A program made the position numbers and the translations under genes. Of a stretch of DNA of 23,749 bases, positions 1-9,334 are shown piece after piece. This DNA is from Apostichopus californicus (taxonomy: Eukaryota > Echinodermata > Holothuroidea > Aspidochirotida > Stichopodidae): positions 1-23,749 of the forward strand of contig JAIPMN010004885.1 of assembly GCA_020650975.1 (NCBI GenBank), given 5' to 3'. Under the pieces are notes generated by a model. That model was given only the letters and a program-made list of their open reading frames with translations, was not told where the DNA came from and did no database searches. Position 1 is the first letter of the stretch; each line of letters starts with the position of its first letter.

Positions 1-66
1 TTCCCACCACCACTGAATCCTCCCATCCCACCCCCTCTCTCCACCCACCTCTCTCTCTCTCTCTCG
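1..66. repeat. C/T-rich low-complexity tract ending in (CT)n
   Basis: Almost only C and T with scattered A, ending in an uninterrupted CT dinucleotide run. Simple-sequence DNA with no coding signal. Confidence 0.8.
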
Positions 67-895
67 CTTTCAAGAAGACAACACATCTAATAAACAAAAC
101 AAACATGTACTTTAAAGGAGAGATAAGAATATAATGAGTACGGTTGTTTACACTGTAGCTCAGCGTACAAGTCAAGAAACAAAAGCTTGTCACTGTATGT
201 ATATATGCTAATGTACTACACTCAAGGTCTTTGTTTGTACATGTCGAAAAAGCAGAACAGTCAATAAACAGTATAATAAAACAACTAACAGTACAACAAG
301 ACAATTAACAGAACAAAACAGTAATGTAATGTAATGTAATGTATAAACATTTATGATACAATTATATAATATTGATATACATATCTGCATCAATGTTGTC
401 ACCGCCAACAATAATTTTAGTCATCAATGAGTATTCCAGAGATTTCTCATATCTTCAAAACCGGAATTGCTCTATAAAAACATTACGAGCACTCATTTTG
501 TTGTTCGTTTTGTCCCTGGACTTTAGCCCATCGAGACTACAATTCTGCCTTAAGCCCCTCTGAGTGGAACGAAGCAAATAAATAATCAATGTCTGAAATA
601 ACTAAAACAAATTGAATTTGCTCAGTTTATAAGAAACAATTTTCGAGCTGTATGTTCACATTTGTCGAATGGTATATACAATAATATGTTCGAATGATAA
701 TTTCTTTGAAAAATATAAGTCATTTTGGAGTTCTAATTGCACAAACGTATCTAGGAAACAGATTGCGAATTTTTTCTGTTAAATTTCTCGTTTTCGGCAT
801 TCATTCATTTGACAGATTTATATAGTGTTATTAATATACGTGACTTTTGATGAACTCACTGCTAGGTTCCATAAATTGACGAGACTAAACTTCCA
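67..895. other. No gene seen; contains a (GTAAT)n microsatellite
   Basis: AT-rich sequence with stops in all frames. About four and a half GTAAT units lie at 321-343. The short open frames here have no splice context or codon bias. Confidence 0.6.
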
Positions 896-1141
896 TTCGT
901 AACCATAGACGTAGGAGCCCAATTTGATTTGGGGTGGGGGAGGGGGGGGGGTGTAACGACTTGCCCGAAAAATATTACCGTAATTTTTCGCGCGTTAATC
1001 ATGTTAATGTGCATATCATATAGGCATGCGACGGTTATTACATCGCATTCCAATAACATACAATCATTTGCCGTGTTATTACCCTTTCATATTGCACCCC
1101 ACCCCACCCCAGCCCCCACCTCCTACGCCTATGTTCGTAAC
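896..1141. mobile_element. hAT-like MITE, 230 bp, with perfect 8-bp target duplication
   Basis: The element spans 904-1133. Its left end reads CATAGACGTAGGAG and the reverse complement of its right end reads CATAGGCGTAGGAG, so the terminal inverted repeats match at 13 of 14 bases. The octamer TTCGTAAC lies directly outside both ends (896-903 and 1134-1141). An 8-bp duplication is the mark of hAT-superfamily insertion. The interior is a G-run next to the left end and a C-rich stretch next to the right end, so much of the element can fold back. It has no transposase and must have been mobilised by one encoded elsewhere. The perfect duplication suggests a fairly recent insertion. The open frames overlapping it are by-products of the element. 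Confidence 0.85.
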
Positions 1142-1191
1142 GGTATTGCTGAATAGTAAATTCTTCTCGTTAGTTTCACGTATAGGATTAC

Positions 1192-1347
1192 TTCATATGA
1201 GAGCCTAAGCAGAGTTTCCCCCCGTTCTTCAAGATCATTCTGCTCTCGTTGCCACGTAACATAATAAACAATGACAATAAGACCTACAACAAATATGTCT
1301 TGAAGCAGACCCTCCTTCTCTTGTCCAGGCTCAAGCAATCCTTCTCC
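1192..1347 (-). CDS. Likely internal exon of an unknown single-pass membrane protein
   Basis: Read on the minus strand this is 52 codons, open and phase 0 at both ends. Upstream is a near-ideal acceptor: the branch-site heptamer TACTAAC (1373-1367), a short pyrimidine-rich stretch, then TAATCAG. The donor after 1192 is GAA|GTAATC, which is only moderate. Codons are G-rich in first position, as in real coding sequence. The peptide begins GEGLLEPGQEKEGLLQD, then has a hydrophobic stretch of about 15 residues (IFVVGLIVIVYYVTW), then a charged region (QREQNDLEERGETLLRLSYE). The hydrophobic stretch is short for a membrane helix and may continue differently if the donor lies elsewhere. I do not recognise the family. 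Neighbouring exons must lie above 1380 and, in the 3' direction, possibly outside the window. The ATG at 1380 is probably inside the intron. Confidence 0.45.
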
Positions 1348-1373
1348 CTGATTAGAAGATAACACGGTTAGTA

Positions 1374-2106
1374 ATCGCATATCTTGCTACAGGACAGCAT
1401 AATATTATACCTCTATCACAAACTGAGATATGACTTCGAAGATAAGTTGATCATTATTTAAGATTAAAAGTTCTTATTCATGATTTAATCGAAACATCTT
1501 AGTGAACTCTAAAGTCATATTCTCAAAGGAAATATGTTCTATTATTGTTTATTATCCATTTTATCCAGTTAATACGCGCCAATTTTCGCGGAGTCTTATA
1601 TAGCTATTTGTAGGCGTTATACGGTTGTCTGGTATTAATGGGGCTCGCAGTGCTAAATATCCTGTCATCAACTCAAGCAATTATAGATACTAAATTGATA
1701 TGCTGCTTTATCAATGTCGCAACAGATGTTTTAAATGCAGAGAAAACTCCCTGCTTTTCCAAAACAGAGCAACAGGTTCCCTTATATAGACCTACCACAT
1801 TTTCATATGGCGGAGATACTTAGCCTATAGCTTACTTTTGCAAAAGAATCGGGTGTGAAGTTGTTTTTTTAATTTTTGTAACATGAAATGTTTTTCATTA
1901 GTATGTTCATGTTAATTATTTTAGGAAACTTTGGAATGTCCGGAAGTCTATAAGTTAATGGTTGTCTTGCTTTTCTGACACGGTGACATCAAGAATTGCC
2001 AAAAAAAAATACCCCTCCCGCCCCCTTCGCCTTCTTTCAGTCTCTCTATCTGTATTCTCAATTTCTCGCTTTCCAATCTGATTTGCCATATCCCATGAGA
2101 ACGTAT
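1374..2106. other. No gene supported
   Basis: AT-rich. A plus-strand frame of 61 codons starts at an ATG at 1638, with a TATATAG word about 40 bases upstream, but its composition is not convincing and it has no recognisable domain. A pyrimidine-rich tract lies at 2000-2060. Confidence 0.4.
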
Positions 2107-2360
2107 AACGGCATATGTCCAGGGGGATATTCGTCCGGGGGTATTTATCCGGGGGTTAATTGTCAAGAGGGTATTCGTCCGAGGAGGTAGTTGTCCGGGT
2201 GGGTAATTGTCCTGGGGTATCTGTCCGTGTGGAAGTTGTCCTGGGGGGAATTTTCTCGGTGGTATTTGTCCGGGGGGTAATTGTCCGGTGGGTAATCGTC
2301 CCGGGGGGTTATTGACTGGGGGTAATCGCCCGGGGGTATTTGTCTGGGGGTATTTTTCCG
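2107..2360. repeat. Degenerate 15-bp minisatellite, about 17 copies
   Basis: Head-to-tail variants of GGTAATTGTCCGGGG, with the T-rich half (TATTTGTCC, TAATTGTCC, TATTCGTCC) the best conserved. The unit is a multiple of three and has no stop in one plus-strand frame, so it reads as repeated Gly/Pro/Cys pentapeptides. That accounts for most of an open frame running from 2207 to 2665. I see no sign that the repeat itself is translated. Confidence 0.85.
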
Positions 2361-2404
2361 GTCACGGAACGATCATTGTGGAGGTTGTTGTGGTCCCTTT
2401 GCAG

Positions 2405-2503
2405 TTCCACATTGTGGAACGCCATGATCAGAAGGACACATGGTACCTCATCGTGTACCTGTTTATTACCATCTTGTGTAACTGCACGAACATGTTACAC
2501 ATA
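2405..2503 (+). CDS. Possible internal exon, hydrophobic segment, unknown protein
   Basis: A pyrimidine-containing acceptor (GTGGTCCCTTTGCAG) ends at 2404. The following 33 codons run in phase 0 and end mostly in G or C (about 70% by my count), well above the local background. The peptide starts FHIVERHDQKDTW and continues with a hydrophobic segment (YLIVYLFITILCNCTNMLHI), which could be one membrane helix. The end is uncertain: ATA|GTGAAA after 2503 keeps phase 0 but is a weak donor, and GTAACT at 2478 is an alternative. It lies 45 bases after the 15-bp minisatellite. The length and hydrophobicity do not allow a family call. Confidence 0.3.
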
Positions 2504-3717
2504 GTGAAAACATACGCACGATTTACATGCAGTCTTTATACTTTTTTTATCGATGTTTTTCCTTCTGCACCGATATTTCTGTGTAGATATTTCAGGAGTA
2601 GCTCCGATACTTCTCTCCCGGGTTCCATCTCTCGAGAAATCCTGGAATCCGCCACATGTATATAAAGCATGTTTGCCATCATGTTCTGTCGTAAGACCCG
2701 ACAAAAGAAAAGTATACAATTTGAGCTGATAATGGTTACCTAATTTATCTATATATAAGTTGGCTTGCACAAATGAAAGTAAACACCGGGTATATGAAGC
2801 GCATTTGAAAAGATGGTATGATGCACTAATTAAGTTGTTAGGATATCTTTAGTTTTTATTACAAGGTCGGTTCAAGGAATTGGATCTAATACTGCTGTTA
2901 ACATTCAATTTAGTTAAAATTAGTGAGCCTATTCATTGAGCATTACAACGGATGGAGTAACAAAGTATTGTTGATAGAGGGAGCTAGACTTCAACTCAAA
3001 TTCGACCATACATGTTTTCCTAAAATGTTTCTAGGCAAAATATCTACATTTTTCATTCAAATAGTGGCTCATTAATTTGTTTCACAACGTTTCGGGAGAT
3101 ATGTGTCTTAAACTTGTACATATTTAGTTTCCCGAAAGGTAAAACTATGGCGTCACTCTTACCGACCTTGCAAAATTGTGAGGTGGACCGAGGATTGCAA
3201 AAGTCGACAATGGCTATAACCCAGTTTGCAAAGTCGGTTAGTACTATTACGATCAGATTCGTCCAACACGGTAGGATACAGACAGTTGTACTGAAAGCCG
3301 AAACCAAAATGAATTAATCAGGTCACACATCAGGAGTCTATGCATGCTAAGTTCTTTACTACCGCCCTCATTACCTTTCGGGGGAAACATTCCATATAGA
3401 ATAGTTTTGACTATGGACTCGTACGTGTTCTTTGGAATTTGTTTGTTATCAGTAAAGCCCATGTAATTACGAGGTTTTATGTGTTGTAATTGTTATAATC
3501 AGGGTTATGAAATTATACATTTGAGCAAACGTAAACAGGGTTGAGCCCGAGCCAATGCTAAAAACAAATGAAATATACGGCGAATTACACATCAGGGTTG
3601 ATACTCACACTTGAGACAATCGTCAATATGATTGAACGTTATCAAACATATTGCTCGTACGATGGACGGTGTTAAGAAAATGAATGTTAACTAATTTTAT
3701 CATTTTGTCTGTACTTA
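2504..3717. other. No gene supported; one ambiguous two-strand open region
   Basis: AT-rich. Around 3150-3310 several frames are open on both strands. On the minus strand TTTCAG ends at 3290 and a GTAAGAGT donor-like site follows near 3150, but two frames between them are equally plausible, so I make no call. Confidence 0.35.
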
Positions 3718-3944
3718 CAGGGCCGATCCAAGATTTTCCCATTTATGGGCGTATGGGGGTCTCCCCCAGATTTGTTTGCATTCTGAGGCATATTCTATAA
3801 ATTAGGTCTATAATTAGGTCTACACGTTGCAAGGTCTTCAGCTTATAACTACTTGTTATATATTATGTGGGTTGGAATGGGGAGCCAGGGGGAGGGGGGG
3901 GGGTGGGGGCTGGTATATATACTGACCCATTGGATCCGTGCCTG
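3718..3944. mobile_element. Short hAT-like MITE, 227 bp, no target duplication seen
   Basis: The left end reads CAGGGCCGATCCAAG and the reverse complement of the right end reads CAGGCACGGATCCAATG. These are imperfect inverted termini sharing CAGG and GATCCAA. A G-run of about ten at 3893-3903 sits near the right end, as in the better-preserved elements of this window. The flanking octamers do not match, so the element is older, truncated at one end, or misjudged by a few bases. No coding capacity. Confidence 0.5.
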
Positions 3945-4917
3945 CTTAAGAGTTCTGCTTATTCGTTTAATTATTGAAATCAGTAAAATATACATGAGCT
4001 CAAAGACTCACGTCGCATTTACCCCGCCCCCAAACAATCCCTGGTTTATTTGCTGTATCTTCATCTGACGACGTATCATTCACGATAATTGGGAGGGAGG
4101 GGGGGGGGATGTGGATCACCCAAGTCACCCATGACACGAAATCCAAAAGATTTGATCCACTCTCAACGCCAGTCCAGTACGTACATCGAGCCTGTGATTG
4201 GATGATCATGGATGGAGGTATTTCCCCCTAAATTAATTTACATTAATAATGTAAAGAATCACGTGGTTCAAGAAGGGTTGCCCTTAGTCAACACAGTCTT
4301 ATATAGTTTCGTATAATGTCAGAATTTTAATATATGTCGCACAGTCATAACACATTAACACATTTAGTCACATTTGAAAAGTCGCAGCAGCGCTGCAAAA
4401 ACTCAACATCTGCAGAGGCAAAAACAAACACACCGTAATAAGCTTAACACGAATGATAAAAAACGAATTCTGTACTAAGGCTTGAAAATTGGTCGACGAT
4501 AGTTCTTTGCAATCGTTTTAAGTTATTTTACAACACCTCTTTCTCTTTTTTCTTTTTATACATTTATTTTTATACATTTATTTTTATTTTCATTCTGTTC
4601 TATTATGTTAGATTCAATTTGTGCGTGAATTTTGATAGGTTCCATACTTTGTATAGTAAATATCTCAACAATCCACATCATTAAGCAGGATTTCTCTCAA
4701 ATAGTGAGGAAGCAGTTCCAAATTTTGGTATTCTTTTATAATTCCATTTAAACTATGACTAATAGGCTACTTATCTGAAAAGAAATGAAGTAGAGACTAT
4801 ACTTTTCCAAAATGGTAACTTATACGTAAGTAACGTTTAGGTGAACAGATTTTTGGTGGGAGGCTGTCTTAGTATTTTTAATCTCGTATTTTTTTCGTTA
4901 GTAAAATTTTTTTCCAG
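3945..4917. other. No gene supported; G-run and T-rich repeats
   Basis: Contains a G-run at about 4098-4109 and T-rich direct repeats of a TTTATACATTTATTT-like unit at 4550-4590. On the minus strand a good acceptor (TTTGCCTCTGCAG) near 4420 opens only about 20 codons before a stop, too little to call. Confidence 0.4.
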
Positions 4918-5058
4918 ATGGCACAAAAACCTACTTCAAATCTTCAATGTCAATATACCACCAATAACACAACACCCTCATATATAGAAGGTTTTGGTAA
5001 AAAGTGTTTGTCAGCAGGCCACACTCCCTTATTGAAACACTCTATCTTATTATCGTGA
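4918..5058 (+). CDS. Weak candidate exon or short frame (46 codons)
   Basis: A long T-rich tract ending TTTTTTTCCAG lies directly before an ATG at 4918. The frame then runs MAQKPTSNLQCQYTTNNTTP onward to a TGA, with two Cys and two overlapping N-glycosylation sequons. The acceptor is good, but the frame is short, composition is ordinary and no domain is recognised. Chance is quite possible. Confidence 0.2.
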   Translation: MAQKPTSNLQCQYTTNNTTPSYIEGFGKKCLSAGHTPLLKHSILLS

Positions 5059-5645
5059 ACAAAACAAAATTATAACGATCTGCGATTTTACGAACGTTTA
5101 CAAAAGAATGATATCATTAGGTTTCATTGTGCAAGTATAGTTGTACTCTGATACTCGTGATAAAATAAAATGCCGTATCCTGCACTAGTATAGCATAAAA
5201 TGAGGCCTTTGCCACAACGACCACCAAAAAAGAACGGGAATATTGGAATATTACGCTATGTAATGTCTCGGCGATATCAGCATAGCCTAAATAACAGAAA
5301 AATCATATGTAACGAAAAATAGCGTGAAGCAAACTTAGTCTAAAGGCAGACATTGTATTTTGTTTTTACTAATTGAACTAATAAATCATAGACGGTTATA
5401 TAATAACAATTAATTTTCATTCTGTAGATACGGTATAGCCATATAATTTTATACAACATAATTAATTGTGTAATTAATTTAGCTTCATATGTAGTAAAGA
5501 CAAAGCCACAACTCCCTCATTTTTCCTAAGGCAGTTTCGTACTTTAAACTGCTTCTTTCATTATAAAAGTATCACGCCATCATTTTTCAAGATCTTGAAA
5601 TGATAGTGCGCTGCTGCTACCACGACAACGAACGGCTAGTAAAAT
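5059..5645. other. No gene supported; probable 3' flank of the minus-strand exon at 5646-5865
   Basis: AT-rich. If the exon at 5646-5865 is terminal, its 3' untranslated region runs down into this stretch. No AATAAA on the minus strand was seen close by. A plus-strand TATAAAAG at 5563-5570 precedes only a 31-codon frame. Confidence 0.35.
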
Positions 5646-5865
5646 TCATAGATGAGCGGTTTTTCTGTAGTTCCGTCCGTTCATATGCAAATTAAGTTCA
5701 CATACGTCTTTGTTCCTTTGCTGGTCATTTGGTGCCCCGGTGTTTATAGTTGTTATATTGTCAAAACGTAAAAGCATATTATTTCTGTCTTGATGGGATG
5801 AGAACCTTCTATTTACGCGATTTCGTAAGCAGTTGTTGTCTTCACCACACGGTAGCTCAGGGAAC
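5646..5865 (-). CDS. Likely terminal coding exon of an unknown protein
   Basis: On the minus strand a strong acceptor (ATTTCTGTTGCTGTTTCAG) ends at 5866. One base then completes a split codon, and 72 codons run open to a TGA at 5648-5646. The peptide begins FPELPCGEDNNCLRNRVNRR, continues FSSHQDRNNMLLRFDNITT with an N-glycosylation sequon (NIT), and ends GRNYRKTAHL. It is polar, rich in Asn, Arg and Asp, with three Cys and no membrane segment, so it suits a soluble domain or tail. The codons have RNY character. It would follow an exon ending with two bases of a codon, which does not match the phase-0 donors of the first exons at 8158, 9335 and 16809, so at least one exon lies between if they belong together. 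Without transcripts its parent gene is unknown. Confidence 0.5.
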
Positions 5866-6395
5866 CTGAAACAGCAACAGAAATAAATATGGATATAGCT
5901 AATCGACTTAGCATATAGTTACGTAAACACTAGCCCAATTTAGGTACAAATAATGCAAAGTGCGTTAACGAAAAACATATTGAAACACAATTTATATAAC
6001 AATTAAGACTCATGAACAAAAGGAAACTTCAATAAAGAATATAATAACAATGATAATTGACATTCATCAAACTTCAACGTAAAAATAAAGTGTAACTGTT
6101 GACTCTAACTGTGCTGAGAGTGTATTGTGTTCAAACATAATAGTCTGCGAACCATGAAAAAGAACTTGACTTGAAGACCGCCAGGAAATTTCTTCAGAGA
6201 TCGTATGGGAACAATATATCTACGAACCTATTACACAGCGGGACTATGTGTATGAAACACTTCAAAAAATTAACATTTACTCATCTGCAAGGGTCTTGTG
6301 TAACAAACGCAGAAACTATGCATTCAGATACCGGGTGTGTCAATTCGTATTTCTAGTGCATTTGTTGGAACATGAAATTATGGGTAGCGGACTAT

Positions 6396-6482
6396 TTATA
6401 ATTTGCTCTGAGAGGTTTGAGGACATTTCTGTTGCTTCGGAGCGCAGGTGGACATTAAGACGGTTCGCACGCGGATCTTCTG
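6396..6482 (-). CDS. Candidate terminal exon, Cys-containing, frame ambiguous
   Basis: On the minus strand a T9 tract followed by AACCGGCAG makes a good acceptor ending at 6483, with a second CAG three bases on. In phase 0 the frame reads QKIRVRTVLMSTCAPKQQKC, then PQTSQSKL and TAA at 6398-6396. A second frame from the same acceptor is also open, for about 46 codons (EDPRANRLNVHLRSEATEMS and onward to a stop near 6337). The opposite strand is open as well. This unusual freedom from stops and a local GC rise over 6420-6490 suggest a real exon, but not which frame. The phase-0 reading would be compatible with the first exons upstream on this strand. Confidence 0.3.
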   Translation of the reverse strand, partial: QKIRVRTVLMSTCAPKQQKCPQTSQSKL

Positions 6483-7231
6483 CTGCCGGTTAAAAAAAAA
6501 ACTCACAAAAGCCCAATAGGCTATATGCGGCTCATGGAACGCTAATTCCAGATGAATGTTTCTTGATCTAAACATGCTCCAATTGAACCAATGAAATTGT
6601 TAAATGTGGAATTGCAACATGTACATAAACTCGCCGCAGTAACAATTAGATTGAACATAAAGTATAGTGTTTCCATTAATGTCACAAAAATTGTTTAAAG
6701 GTTGACTTTAAGCAGAATTTTGTTGTTATGCCAAATTGCAACAAAATCAAACAATCAATCAACTAACCGATCAACAAATCAATCAATAAGTCAAACAATG
6801 AAAATTTTGAGTATTATCTTGTTTGTAGCTACTCAGATACTTCATATATTCATATTTAAGACAATTATAAACGTCTAAAATGTTCCTTTAAGTCTTAATC
6901 GATGATGACGTCGGCTCCTCAGTCCAGTTCTAAAATTTCAATATTAATCCTTTTGTTTTAACTCAACCAATGTTCCTTTAATTTCATACGGCAACATCGC
7001 AACTTATATAGATAATATATAATACAAATCATTTTAGAATGCAAACATGTTATTTCGAGGAATTTAGATATTTGTTTGTATATTGCGTTTTATATTGTCG
7101 ACGAGGACCCTGACAAAATTGTTTGTGCGCTACAGCCCATGCCACTTTGGTTGATGGGCTACTGATGTCTATGGTCTATGGCCCGAAAGTCATTGACGGA
7201 CGGAGCTGATGTTAACCGTTGAGAAATAATT
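6483..7231. other. No gene supported
   Basis: AT-rich and stop-rich. A GC-richer island at 7090-7220 is open on the minus strand for about 35 codons, with several nearby repeats of CATAGAC-like words, but has no clear splice signal. Confidence 0.4.
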
Positions 7232-7537
7232 ATGAGCTTATTGCTTACATACTTGATAGAGTTCACAGACATTTGGTATGGACATTTGATTGAATCTGAT
7301 AAGACCTTAATAAAATATAGTGCTGATATCGAGCTCCAAGAATTGAAAAAGGAGAATATTAGAGATTTTTCTTCATTTGTTGGCCTAAAGACTGATTTCG
7401 AACGAGGAGAAGGCTGCTGTGACGTGTACCGACAGTTAGTACCATATTCAGTTGGCAGAAAATGCGACACTAATATGGAAGATATATTAATCTATACTTT
7501 TAATTTGAAAACACAATGTAAATATCGTCTTCCTTAA
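7232..7537 (+). CDS. Intact 101-codon frame, unknown, possibly secreted or an exon
   Basis: An ATG at 7232 with A at -3 opens a frame of 101 codons ending in TAA at 7535-7537. The first residues (MSLLLTYLIEFTD) are mildly hydrophobic and could be a weak signal peptide. The middle is charged (ELQELKKENIRDF), and the C-terminal part has four Cys (GCCDVY, GRKC, TQC). First positions are G-rich and third positions mixed, as in coding DNA. Alternatively the exon starts at 7269 after TTCACAG, a weak acceptor. The opposite strand is open over about the same length, which tempers the call. No family is recognised and no poly(A) signal is near. Confidence 0.35.
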   Translation: MSLLLTYLIEFTDIWYGHLIESDKTLIKYSADIELQELKKENIRDFSSFVGLKTDFERGEGCCDVYRQLVPYSVGRKCDTNMEDILIYTFNLKTQCKYRLP

Positions 7538-7837
7538 CACGCACTACATATGGATGTTTGCATACGAACCTTTTTTTTTAAACCTGAAAACCCCATTACT
7601 ACGTTAAGGTACAACATAATAGTTGGTATGTGACTTCATCACGCTTAATGTTCTTCGAAAGATTTACTTTCCTTTTATAGTAACATTGCTGCTAAATGTA
7701 TTTATACATAGAAATGTGAAAACATTGGGACTGTTTGCACGGTTGCCAATTAAGGATTTTTTTAAATTTAGAAATTCATTGTAAGAAATTTGATATATCC
7801 ATATGCCTTTTGTTATCGTCATTAAGTTTTCGAACAG

Positions 7838-8050
7838 TTAAACGAAATAGCTTGTCAGCTCGATTGCCACGACTAGGACATCACTGACTCTACTGTTGTC
7901 AGATGCATTAATCTTTAGTATGTTTTGTTTTGTATATGACCACACTACAGAATGATATATCAATGTAGTAGGACCTAAACAATGATGACGAACGTTCCTA
8001 GCAATTCCTGTAAAAAGTCTGTTATCAGCTTTCACCGCTGAAATATCCAT
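7838..8050 (-). CDS. Weak minus-strand frame, possible LINE tail relic or exon
   Basis: ATG at 8050-8048, about 70 codons, stop at 7840-7838. Residues VKADNRLFTGIARNVRHH match a spacing I associate with the C-terminal tail of CR1/L2-type LINE reverse transcriptases (AD-x-RLF-x2-I-x2-N-x2-H). The expected continuation (LLP, then YxLR) is absent. The later part (VVWSYTKQNILKIN) loosely resembles a beta-propeller blade instead. Neither reading is firm. It lies about 110 bases downstream of the first exon at 8158-8373, but does not continue that exon in phase 0. Confidence 0.2.
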   Translation of the reverse strand: MDISAVKADNRLFTGIARNVRHHCLGPTTLIYHSVVWSYTKQNILKINASDNSRVSDVLVVAIELTSYFV

Positions 8051-8157
8051 TAATATTTATCCCAAGTCTAGTTTCCGACAAGAGATAAAATGGCAACTAA
8101 CCACCCTTATGTGCCTATCTACTAATCTTAATTAGGTTAAACTGTTTCTATACTTAC

Positions 8158-8373
8158 GATCGTAAAAGGTTCGGTTTTTCACTAATCCGTGGTATCGGTT
8201 CGCGTCAGTCCGGTATACAAAATGTAAGCAATAATCAAACCGATTAATAGGAAACAAAGTGACACAATCAAACTGGTCCCTACATTGGTTTTACTTTCAA
8301 GGTAATTAGTCGATTTGCTGTTATCGATATTACCACTTTGTGAGTGAGATGAGTTTATTGTCAACTTCGCCAT
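8158..8373 (-). CDS. First exon A of a single-pass membrane protein, with in-frame stops
   Basis: ATG at 8373-8371 in a good Kozak context (A at -3, G at +4). The frame encodes 63 residues, then TAG and TGA at 8184-8179, seven more codons, and a strong donor ATC|GTAAGTATA after 8158. ATG to donor is 216 nt, phase 0. Residues 1-33 are a polar, Ser/Asn-rich tail (MAKLTINSSHSQSGN). Residues 34-53 are one hydrophobic helix (SLIVSLCFLLIGLIIAYILY), followed by TGLTRTDTTD. Few positive charges flank the helix, so a cytoplasmic N-terminus (type II) is inferred mainly from the lack of a signal peptide. It aligns with the exon at 9335-9565 at about 20 of 61 positions and shares Y-x-G-(L/I/V)-T with that at 16809-17039. 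The product may be a 63-residue tail-anchored microprotein with a spliced 3' untranslated region, a decayed paralogue, or a readthrough product. Confidence 0.5.
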
Positions 8374-9334
8374 GTTCCTTTTTGTCCACCTATATATTAT
8401 TTTCTCGCCCAAGTTGTGTCGTTCGTAAAACTATAAGAGACAGCCTCATGTATTACATGTTAATGGATATGTATACGGGGTAACATGTTGAACACGCAAA
8501 AACTATTATCTAGTTTGGCGTTCATCTTAATTGGTTGTTAGTAATTTAAGGCGTGTTTAACTTGAGTAGATCATCAACTAGATTCGTGTTTGTCTAAAGA
8601 CTTTTATGGTCTGCTCAAGAAGCGACGAATTTGTTTGAACGAGTCTATTTCGATTAATTAAGGAAGTAAGATAATACTGCAGGTTATTTCTTTCAAAAGT
8701 AAAAACAATATATCAGTATTCATTAATCTTCATAAGGTGGAAATTCGTAAAGTCTGTTCTACGCTTATTCCAGCAATCGCAATCCGTCTATTTTCAGAAT
8801 AACATTCGCTATAGGTTTGGGTCAATCTGTCAGTCAACTCACCAAAGTTGGTCCAAATAAAGTATTTGTAGTTACATAGCTAACATGATGATTTTAGTGC
8901 TATTTTGTGCGTGCAAACATTTTCAACAAAAGTTTTTGCATATAAGATTTTGAATTCGAGAATACGAAAATAATATTTCCGAGAAGATATATGATAAAAG
9001 ACAATGGACGTAGAACAAACCTTGACCAGAACTTACGATCTACCAAAATGTATTTACCTTAACCGTCAATGTCTACATAATATATGCAGACCCCATAAAA
9101 CGTAACGAAATGTCATGTTTTATGGTATACATTTCCCCACAACCACCCTTCTACTCGATTAGAAATGATTTTCTTGCGGGCACATGTCAAGTAAATCATA
9201 TAGTCACTTTGCCAGGGGTTTCAGCCATACGCCCTATCTTGCAATCTTAGAAATGTTATTTGCAGTCGTGGCCTCCGATATCTTGCTTGAAATAAATTAC
9301 TTATAGGCTACTTGTTAAAGTTTGTTTTACTTAC
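8374..9334. other. Gap between first exons B and A; no firm gene
   Basis: On the minus strand, 8787-8713 follows an AG (TTCTGAAAATAG) and reads in phase 0 as TDCDCWNKRRTDFTNF onward to TGA, 24 codons. It is compatible with the phase-0 donor of exon B but too short to trust. A lone strong donor-like site (AGATC|GTAAGTT) lies at about 9033, with no convincing exon before it. Confidence 0.25.

Noticed and set aside
929-1208. Several overlapping short frames around 929-1208
   Set aside because: They lie in the 230-bp MITE with its G- and C-runs, whose stop-free stretches create false frames.
1638-1823. Plus-strand frame of 61 codons with a TATA-like word upstream
   Set aside because: Poor start context, no domain and ordinary composition; frames of this length are expected by chance here.
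2207-2665. Open frame of 152 codons on the plus strand as one gene
   Set aside because: Its first part is the 15-bp minisatellite, which is open only because the unit is a stop-free multiple of three. Only 2405-2503 has exon-like features.
3718-3725. Strong minus-strand donor CCCT|GTAAGTAC at about 3717
   Set aside because: It arises where the MITE terminus meets its flank, and no coding-like frame leads into it.
6420-6490. Possible tRNA or SINE (GGTTCGCACG with a following A-run)
   Set aside because: A- and B-box spacing is far too short, and the A-run serves better as the pyrimidine tract of a minus-strand acceptor.
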